This document shows positions 56,408 through 64,000 of a DNA stretch of 64,000 nt, one piece after another. Origin of the DNA: Mesaphorura yosii (lineage: Eukaryota > Arthropoda > Collembola > Poduromorpha > Tullbergiidae). The position numbers and the translations under genes were made by a program. The notes below the pieces were generated by a model. That model was not told the DNA's origin. It did no database searches and worked only from the letters and a program-made list of their open reading frames with translations. The stretch's first letter is position 1. The number at the start of each line of letters is the position of its first letter. The stretch is taken from the NCBI GenBank assembly GCA_009869945.1, contig WIXG01000289.1, forward strand, positions 37,140 through 101,139, in the 5' to 3' direction.

Positions 56408-57661
56408 TCAAATTTTAACACTGTCACTCTGATGAATTAATTCGAGCTTCGACAGCACTCCGACCTCCAATTCGTACAGCCTCAGCATCTTCATCAAGAT
56501 TTCCTCGTGCTGATCCCGATTAAAGTCTTGGTACATCACCTGGAATGGAAGGAATTCGATGATTACGATGGTGTAAAAATTCAGAACAGCTGTTTAGTTC
56601 TTTGAGGAAAGTAAAGCTGTTCTACTTTTTGCCAGCTGTTTTTCCCGTCGGGGGCGCAGAGTGGGACAGTGCATCCAAACGAGAGGAGTGTCATCTCAAT
56701 CGCTGCAATGGCGAGCGCCTGTGGCGCGTAGGAAAGAATTGCGCTGTCGTGATGAAAGTCTTGGAGGAGGGCCCAAGCCGTTCGGGCGACGGGAACACGG
56801 CTCATTTCCTCGGAGCCAATCCAGTTCTCCAGTGTTTTGAGATAATGAACCAAATACTACGCAAATCAAGAACAAGACAAGCTTAGTAAGCTTCCGGGTT
56901 TCGACAAACCATCGTAATTGGTAATTTACCTTATGTGGGTGCTCGATGGTTACTTGAAACGCCAGCGTTCGCATCATCAACAATTCGGCTTGAACGATCG
57001 ACTCACGGAGTGCCCAATACTTTTCGTTAAGATCGAGTGGACTGCCGCCTCGGTGGAGTGTGGCATGACATACATTCATGATGTCCCGAATTTTTAACTG
57101 CTGTGATTCAACCTTTCCGGCCAAGTAAAGAGAGGCTGATCCAATTAACTGTTGGAAGAGCACAAAATAATTAATCACAATGACGCAAGACGCACTGCCC
57201 TGCTTGATCAATGGCTTTGATTTTCACTCACATAAATGTCGTAATTCTTTTCGTTGACCACTTGGAAGAATCGGTGGAATAAAATTGTCGCTGTTGACAA
57301 CGTCAGCGGGGCAGCTTCGAGTTTGATGCCTGCACAAAAGGAGGAGTCGGATCATATCAGGACCAGACCAAATCAAGTAAAAACTCCGGTAAAGGTCAAA
57401 GAATGAAATTTTCATCTTACCACATTCAAAAATGAATCTGGCACCCATAAACTGATTTTGGAGCTTAGAGTAGTCCAAGAGTAAATTTGCCAGGTTCTCT
57501 TTTACTGGATTCCTGGCTCCTGGAATGGTAATTGAACGCGATGCCGGCGATGTCGATCGTGACCTGTCACGACCGTCACGATCACGAACGGATTCGCGTG
57601 ATCTCCGCCCGTGCGGCCCGTGCCCTCCGCCGCCACTGCTTGAGTGTGATCTTTCCAGCAT
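56408..57661 (-). CDS. CCNQ: Cyclin Q (FAM58A), CDK10 partner
   Basis: Five exons, 57661-57421, 57329-57232, 57148-56930, 56856-56626 and 56539-56408, encode 306 residues. Cyclin Q pairs with CDK10, a kinase that targets among others the transcription factor ETS2. An N-terminal Arg/Ser/Asp-rich extension of about 70 residues precedes the cyclin box. The box matches CCNQ in order: [112 protein letters not shown]. The C-terminus is MYQDFNRDQHEEILMKMLRLY. Cyclin-box contacts AGKVE are intact. The RS-rich N-terminus is not part of the usual cyclin Q and resembles cyclin L tails, but the box itself is of the Q type. It is head to head with Tdrkh, 602 bases apart. Confidence 0.9.
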
Positions 57662-58263
57662 TCTTGAGGAACGATTAATTTTACTATTAAGTTGATTTCT
57701 TTAAACCCGTAACCCACACTACGAAGGTTGTGAATCTGTTTCTTGTATTTCATATGAGAAAGATTCCGCGAACAAGGAATCGGCGTGTTTCGTTGCAGAA
57801 ACTTGCCTTGAAGTTTGCGTAAACCAGCCAGCCCGGGCCGAGCGAGAGCGTGACCGTAATTCAGCTAAATTATGAAAGATGAAATATCGCTTATGGTTTA
57901 TGGATGCTAAGCTAGTCCTGCCAGGTCAATGGATTGTGATTAATTCGTTAGGTTACGAGATAGCGGTTATCGAATCTCATATCAGTGCGACTGGAGTAAA
58001 ATTGGCAGCACCGCAATTGTTTACCAAAGCCACCTGCCTGTTGGAATCCCTCGGCATCGAAACGAAATCCGGTTTTTTGAACTTGGACTTTGAACTGTGC
58101 AATTTTTACCGGCTAACCGGCTTCGACTTAGTTTAAGGTGAGTGCGGTACGTTTAAATAAATCGCAGGGTTTGCAAAAACTAGACAATACTTATGCTGAA
58201 TTTTCTTAATCAAAAGCTTATCAGCATTCAAGTCTTTCTGGTCGTATAAAGCGTTTCGTCGAA
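57662..58263. other. Divergent promoter region between cyclin Q and Tdrkh
   Basis: About 600 bases separate the two start codons and must hold both promoters. An 85-codon plus-strand frame (57879-58136) lies inside. It has no domain and I treat it as unsupported. Confidence 0.6.
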
Positions 58264-61087
58264 ATGTCTGGATTGGGCTCCGCAGCAGCTGCCGGTTCAA
58301 GCACCGGAAGTAAAATCGGATCCTCTAAATTACTGGTAGCTGGATTAGCTGGTGTGGGAGTCGCTGCCGGTGCTGGTTTGCTCTACTTTGGATATCTCAA
58401 ACCTAAAGTTGCCAAGAAGCGCCAAGAGGAGTTGAACAAGAAATTTGAGTCTGGAGGTTATGTCGGTAAAAGCTTCCTTACTACACATGCCGATTAGAAT
58501 GAGTCCCGACTTCCTGACACTAACTTCATAAACGTACTGATTTAAAGATGCGGACTCTGTGAACAAGAAAGCAGATACAGACACTAAGCCAAAGGAAGAA
58601 TCAAGTGCCAAATCAAAACCCAGTGCCAGTGCCGATGACAATGCTGCAAAAGCGAAAGCTGAACTGGAACCCCAGACAGTTGACGAACACGCAGGACGTC
58701 ACCAAGATCGGGCAGTTAGCAGGGATGTCACAGTTCCTCGCGATATGGCTTCAAGCTTCATCGGCAAAAATGGTGCTTACGTGAAGAAACTTCAGGCGGA
58801 CACAAAGACAAGAATTTCCAGCAAAATGAGTAAATCACTTACTTTCTTAATTGCCATTATGATGACGGTGACATGATTGTGTGTTTCTTTATTGTGATAG
58901 CGTTGGAAAACGGTGATCGAGTGTACTCAATTTCTGGTCTTTCTCATGATGTGGCACTGGCCGAACACGAAGTGGCCCGGTTCATATCACTTCAGCCGGT
59001 CTACCTGAAGTCGGAGATAATGATACCCAATGAGTACGTTGGAGCTGTGATTGGAACGAAAGGAGAGACTGTGAGATCACTCCAAGAAAGGTCAAAAGCA
59101 AGAATCCAAATTGATCCGCAGCAAGATCCAGATGTTGGTATGTTAAAAGTCATAACTTGTACTGTTTGTTCATCAGTTCTGTGGTTCGGTGAATCAGGAC
59201 TTTAAATTTTTGTGATGTTTTCCAGCCTTTTTCGCTCCGTCGACCACCTCGAGGACGACCACACCCGTGCTTATCCGGGGGACTGAGAAAGAAATAGCGC
59301 TTGCAAAAGAACTGATTCAGGACATCGTAAACTCCAAAATGAGGGCAGATCAAAGAAATGCGAATAATTCGCCTTCGTCCCACAACAACCCACGAATCCT
59401 CAAAGCCGTGTCTCCATCAGTCGGTGCCGGTCGCGTTGAGGTTGCAACATCAGGCGAGAGGGAAGAAATCGCGACTCATATCAAGGCTGATGGCACGCTG
59501 ACTATATATGTCACCTGCGTCTTCGACCCGAACAATTTCTACATCCAAATTTTCAACACGAGGACGAGCACGCAGCTTAACCGCCTGACTGAAGAAATGA
59601 CGGATTATTACAGGCAAGTGCAGGCGGCTCATGGCGAGGAATTCAAGTTCAAAGTCGGCGATGTCGTCGCGGCGTCGTGGGAGCTTGACACCAGAATGTA
59701 AGTAAAAACTTATTTAACTGCCTTCGCGCTTGGTGTGGCCCGCGGTCGGCTCGAGTTTGGGCTTAATTTTGTGTTGGCTGTTGGCTTACAGGTATCGTGC
59801 TCAAGTCATTGGCGTGAGGGGCGAAGGGGATCAGCTGGAAGTTCGTTACGTGGATTACGGGGATAAACGAGTCCTTCGAGCAAATCAGCTTCGCCAAATG
59901 AAAACAGAATTCCTACGATTGCGTTTCCAAGCGCTGCAGGCGACTTTGAACATGAAGTAAGTTGAATCGTATGCTGTGTGCAAAATTCGCCATTCAGCGA
60001 TTCAGGGTGGGCGTAGCGTGGAAAGCAACCTAATTTCCCTTCTGTTTAATGTTCTGTTTAAAGAGAGCCGAAGGGTGGATGGACAGACACGATCATCGAC
60101 GAATTTAGCAACCTGACGCATTCTGGCAGTTGGATTCCAATCACTGGGAAAAGAGTTGACTTTCTCAAAAACATGAACGCCAGTGAAGACAAAGTTTGCT
60201 TGGAGCTTTATCAGATTACAAGAAATAACGTAGGTTGAAATGAGTGCTTGTGAAGCTACTTCGAAGTTCGAATTATCACCGTCACCGGTTTTCTTTTCTC
60301 GTTCTCGCAGACTATCAACATCAATGAAGAGTTGAGAAGGTTCATCAAGGCGCTCGAGTCGGCTCCTCAGCAGCACCAGCAGGCGCAAGCGCAGGCATCG
60401 AATTCGAATCACGCTCAAGGCCAAGGCCCTCGCAGGTCAAACAACAACCTTCAGCCTTCCCAGCAATCACCACAACCGAAGCTAAGCGAGGCGGCTCAAG
60501 GTCAAGGTACAGCTCATGCACGATCCAAATAAGCCTGCTTGCTACTTCTGCTCGGTCCGCCTGCCCGCCAGCCTGCAACTCCATGAACACGGCTAAACGG
60601 CACACACGCGCTCAAAGAAGTTGATACATTTTTCGTAGGCGCCGCTGCTGCTGCTGTCGTGGAAGGCTCGGACGCCAATGCCAACGGAGACGGAGTGACT
60701 TCGACTTTTGATATCAACGGAGCCGGGCTGTCGCATGGGAACACCTCGAGCGGGACCGGCTCGGGCACCGTCTCCGCCACTTCGCCAGAACATCTCTCAG
60801 TCAACTCGGGAGGCTACGCCTCATCCTCTTCTTCTGCTGCTTCCTCGTCGTCACCCGAGAAAAGTACAGCTGAACTGTCACAATTAAGTTCCCCGCCTCC
60901 GTCTTCACCATCCCCGTCACCACAGCCCCGTCAGCCTCCACCACCAACAAACGACGCCTTTCCTTCTCTACAAGACGTGCAACAGCACCTGCCTCGGGCT
61001 GCGGCTGTCGCTCCTTCTGCTCCTGCTACGGCTACCGCTCCGGCGGGTTTTTCATATGCGGCCATGGCCAGAAAGAATTTTCCTTAG
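58264..61087 (+). CDS. TDRKH: Tudor and KH domain protein Tdrkh / Papi (piRNA pathway)
   Basis: Eight exons: 58264-58465, 58548-58829, 58901-59137, 59226-59697, 59792-59956, 60064-60229, 60311-60506, 60639-61087. They encode 722 residues. Papi/Tdrkh sits on the mitochondrial surface and binds Piwi proteins through methylarginine, helping to trim piRNA 3' ends. The N-terminus has one membrane helix (LLVAGLAGVGVAAGAGLLYF) followed by a basic stretch, as expected for outer-membrane anchoring. The two KH domains keep their GxxG loops: SSFIGKNGAYVKKL and AVIGTKGETVRSL. The extended Tudor domain has VTCVFDPNNFYIQIF, VGDVVAASWELD, MYRAQVIGV and VRYVDYGDK, with the aromatic cage residues present. The C-terminal 230 residues are Ser-, Pro-, Gln- and Ala-rich and look disordered, ending SYAAMARKNFP. 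Start and all junctions are in phase. Confidence 0.95.
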
Positions 61088-62054
61088 CTGTATGTATGAT
61101 TGTGAAAACTGTGATTTTTAGGAATCCTTCCAAAGTGGACGTTGAACTGTTGTCCTTGTCCTCTGACTTTTTTGTCCTTTATTTTATTGCGTCCTTTTTT
61201 GAGACTTTGAATTTCTTGAGTTTGACCAAGTCCGCGAAATATTCTAGGATTAAGGTCAGGAAGTTGAACTCTTCCAGTAATAAAGATGTAACTTTGGTTT
61301 TGTAAACGTCCGGTCCAGCTATTAATTAGTTGATCTTAGTAATGTAGTAATGTACTTAAGCAAAATACCCGTGTTAAAGAAGCGGTACCTCTATCACACA
61401 CTTAAATTGCAACTATACTAAGTTTTGGAATGTAGCTTAAATACGCAGGTCGCAGTTGTGCGAAATTAAATAGCAGTGAATAAATTATTGCCAGCGGTCG
61501 GATTCTATGCAATTCTTTAACAAGAGTTAAAGTTAAATACAAGTTAAATCTAAAAATCACACGTATTCCTTTGCCGTCGTAAATTACGCAACCGCTTCAA
61601 CTTCAACTACAACTTAAATCTTTCGCTAAACGACCCACTCGCATTAGCATTGCAATTAAAGTTGACTGGGCTCGGCTCGGCTCGTTGGCTGCTCGTATAA
61701 ATGTAAACAGCGGCCAATTCAAAGGGCATTTAACTTTGCTGCGCCGACTGCAGCCGAGTTTCTAAGAATTCCCTGTTTGTGATTCGGCCCATTCGGGGAG
61801 CCACCTTTATGACAACAAGCGTCGAGTGGAGCGGAGCGAGCGCGGACAATAACGTTTTTCTATTCAATTACGACCTCCTGTTAGTTTTAGTTTGTACCAC
61901 ACGGACATGAAATTTTAGTTATTTTAGCTCTTCTTAATCAGTTCAGCCAGTTTGAACTTTGCACGCGTCGAAATTATTGGAGCCTTCGAGATTATTTCAA
62001 GCCTCTGACAATCTGGATTTGTCACCGCCGCCCGCAGGAGCTGCAGAAGTCGAA
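61088..62054. other. Intergenic spacer
   Basis: This holds the Tdrkh 3' untranslated region (AATAAA at 61279-61284) and the promoter of the F-box gene. No exon is recognised. A GGCTCGGCTCGGCTCG repeat is present at 61670-61685. Confidence 0.5.
61279..61284 (+). promoter_or_regulatory. Poly(A) signal AATAAA of the Tdrkh gene
   Basis: AATAAA 192 bases after the Tdrkh stop, on the same strand. Confidence 0.45.
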
Positions 62055-63492
62055 ATGACTCCACAGAATCCCTTGTTTATGGAAGGGGTATGGAATTAAA
62101 TGCGGAATAACCACCAAAAATAATAAGACCACTGGGCACTGATAACTGATAGACATTTTCCATTTGCAGGTTGTGTCCAACATTTTCTCCTTCTTGCCTT
62201 CGTCCGATATGCAAAACTGTCGCCAAGTTTGTGAATTCTGGAGGAATGAAGCCTGGGTCAACAATACGAAACGCAAGACGATTGTGTTCACGAACGAAGA
62301 GATGCTCAAAGAATACATGGCACTCATTCAGGCGGCTCCATCAAGACGTCCGTTCGAAAAGTACGTTTTTGGAAGTGGAAACTTTGGAACCTACGGTCCA
62401 GAGCCGGCTGTCACTGTTGGGCAATTCTTTGAGCAATTTTGCACGAGCATTCGTTCGCTGGACGTGCACATGATTCAAAACGTGCCAAACATCCTGAGCT
62501 CGGAGTTCCAGACGAAATTCGTAAACTTGAAAAGCCTCACAGTGAACACTGGTCAAATCGGACTGCCACTCCGAATTCGAGCCGAGCTGGAGTCGCTAGC
62601 GCTTTACTTCAATCCGATCAGCAATAGGTATTCCACTTCCACTGCTCAAGAGATTTCCATCATGATGGCATTCCTCGCCCACAGTGGCCGAGGTCTGAAA
62701 TCACTGAGCTTCCATTCTACTCCTGCGACCGGAAGGCGACCTTCCCGGGTAATTCTTTCTCTCAACCGGACTCTGGCGAAGGAGCTGAGCGAGGCCCTCA
62801 TCGTGTACGCAAAACCAGGACCAGGACCGTTGCCGTTATCCAGTATTCAAGAATTCCAATACAAATTCCCGTTTGACGCATCCGATTTGGTCGAATTCGC
62901 ACGACACGTCAAGCTTCCAGACTTGAAATCACTGGTAATTCAGCTTCATGACCCAAACCCGAATCCGAGGGCTCTCTGCGCATTCCTGGACGCCTACTCC
63001 AGCGTCGAGAAGCTGAGTATCCGTTGCCTGAAGTGGTTCAACAAAGAAGTGGCTTTGCAACCCATTTTGTTCCCAAGACTGGAGCGCCTGACCGAGCTGA
63101 CGATGCGAGGCTTTCGTGGGGAACTTCAATTCATGTCTACCTGTCCCAATCTGAAGGAGGTCAAGTTGCTGGAGTGGCGAGCAGAATTTGAACTCCTTTC
63201 ACCCTTCCATTTTCCGATTCCAGACGCTGAGGACGCGGACGTTCTGCCTCCGGTGCTCTACCCGTCCGTGAAGTCGGCCGTCATCAACCCCGTCGGCTTC
63301 CCGCACATGTTTATGCTTCTGAAGTACGTCACCTGCCGGTTCCGGAACTTGACGTGGCTCCAGTTTGACGCAAATATCAACGTGAGCGAGCAGCAGGTTT
63401 ACAGCGACTTTATCTTGCAACATTTGCCACAGCTTAAGAAATTGCATGTTAAGAAATTGACTGATCCGCTGTTTGATGCGCTGACTGACTGA
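62055..63492 (+). CDS. F-box protein with a leucine-rich repeat-like C-terminus
   Basis: Two exons, 62055-62087 and 62170-63492, encode 451 residues. The first exon is eleven codons (MTPQNPLFMEG). The second starts with an F-box: VVSNIFSFLPSSDMQNCRQVCEFWRNEAW, the helix pattern that docks Skp1 in SCF ubiquitin ligases. The rest has irregular leucine-rich repeat-like units (KFVNLKSLTVNT, RLERLTELTMRGF, CPNLKEVKLLEW, FRNLTWLQFDAN, HLPQLKKLHVKKL), which would form the substrate-binding surface. Arthropods such as springtails have many such genes, and this is likely a lineage-specific member. The substrate cannot be inferred. Confidence 0.82.
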
Positions 63493-63497
63493 ATAAA
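63492..63497 (+). promoter_or_regulatory. AATAAA overlapping the stop codon of the F-box gene
   Basis: The stop codon TGA and the hexamer AATAAA share one base (TGAATAAAG). If this signal is used, the 3' untranslated region is only a few dozen bases long. Confidence 0.45.
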
Positions 63498-64000
63498 GAA
63501 TCAAGTAACTATCCACAAAGAAGTAAATTGCAATTTTGCTGCAAATCCGACTCTGTCTTTCGTCCATCGAGCTAATCAGAGCATTAATTCAAGGCCAACC
63601 TTCACAATGTCATGGACGAAAACGAAAATAGCACTGCATTGATTGGCATTGGCATTTCGTGATATGCGAGAAGATTTCCAGGGAAGACAACGACTCTGAA
63701 GGCTGGAAGCCATGCATCATTTGGCAGGGCGGACTAAAAGCATGTAATCATAATTCGTAATCGGTAATCTGAGTGAAAGGTGAAAGCAGTCGCCTGTCTG
63801 TCGGTTTTGTTTTGTTTTCTGTCCAGTCGGTGGAACGGCCTGTCAATTAATTCGACATGGACGTGGACGTGCGCTGTCGACGTCAAATTCTTCCACATTC
63901 GGCAGTATTGCGAATTCAGTTATGGAAAATACGCTAGTTGGGGTACTTAAACTAGCAATCAGTCTTCTTCTCGGCCAGACCATTTCTTTCGCCAGTTGCT
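63498..64000. other. Right-end spacer, nothing recognised
   Basis: An AT-rich stretch after the F-box gene to the end of the window. I see no coding exon, repeat or RNA gene. Confidence 0.5.

Noticed and set aside
57879-58136. 85-codon frame between cyclin Q and Tdrkh
   Set aside because: It sits in a promoter region, has no recognisable features and could occur by chance. Kept only as a note in the divergent-promoter finding.
1-64000. tRNA, rRNA, CRISPR, operon and transposon features
   Set aside because: I saw no cloverleaf-like gene with A and B boxes, no ribosomal RNA, no spaced direct repeats, and no transposase or reverse transcriptase motif. A tRNAscan or repeat search could still find weak cases I missed by eye.

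Overview
This is a nuclear genome window from an animal, almost certainly an arthropod and possibly a springtail or a similar small arthropod. Genes are split by many short GT-AG introns, mostly 60-110 bases, with TTTCAG- or TTGCAG-like acceptors. Poly(A) signals and TATA boxes are visible. The gene set is animal: sigma-class glutathione transferases, an NADPH oxidase 5, a TRPM channel, a chemoreceptor-like protein, Tdrkh/Papi, cyclin Q and XPB. There are no operons, ribosome binding sites or CRISPR arrays. Exon models were assembled by hand from splice signals and reading frame. For almost every multi-exon model the summed exon length is an exact multiple of three.

Layout. Bases 1-12271 hold no gene I can support. 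Bases 12272-17672 (+) carry an 11-exon secreted or membrane-tethered cysteine-rich protein. Bases 26819-18673 (-) carry a 15-exon NOX5-type NADPH oxidase of about 1315 residues. Its 2 kb first intron contains, on the opposite strand, a decayed gene of the kynurenine formamidase/cyclase family. A two-exon chemoreceptor-like gene (28929-27527, -), a possible 75-residue protein (29603-30126, +) and an unassigned 136-codon ORF (31033-30623, -) follow. A CPVL-type serine carboxypeptidase (32670-34441, +) and a predicted N-myristoylated zinc-finger protein (36762-37709, +) come next.

The right half is denser. A divergent 14-3-3 protein (38914-39935, +) meets the XPB helicase (43092-40174, -) tail to tail. 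Four sigma-class GSTs stand in tandem on the minus strand (43526-49334). A TRPM channel (about 50192-55527, +) and a small single-exon anchored or secreted protein (55794-56228, +) follow. Cyclin Q (57661-56408, -) lies head to head with Tdrkh/Papi (58264-61087, +). An F-box protein (62055-63492, +) closes the window.

The genes do not form one pathway. The GST array is a local tandem expansion. The oxidase and the TRPM channel are both Ca2+-linked membrane proteins but are far apart. The most notable points are the nested pseudogene with four broken places, a telomere-like CCTAA triplet at one of them, three stop-free introns of length 3n in the oxidase and the carboxypeptidase, the unusual insertions in the oxidase, TRPM and the cysteine-rich protein, and the possible micro-protein. 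I found no evidence of a wholly new multi-gene system.
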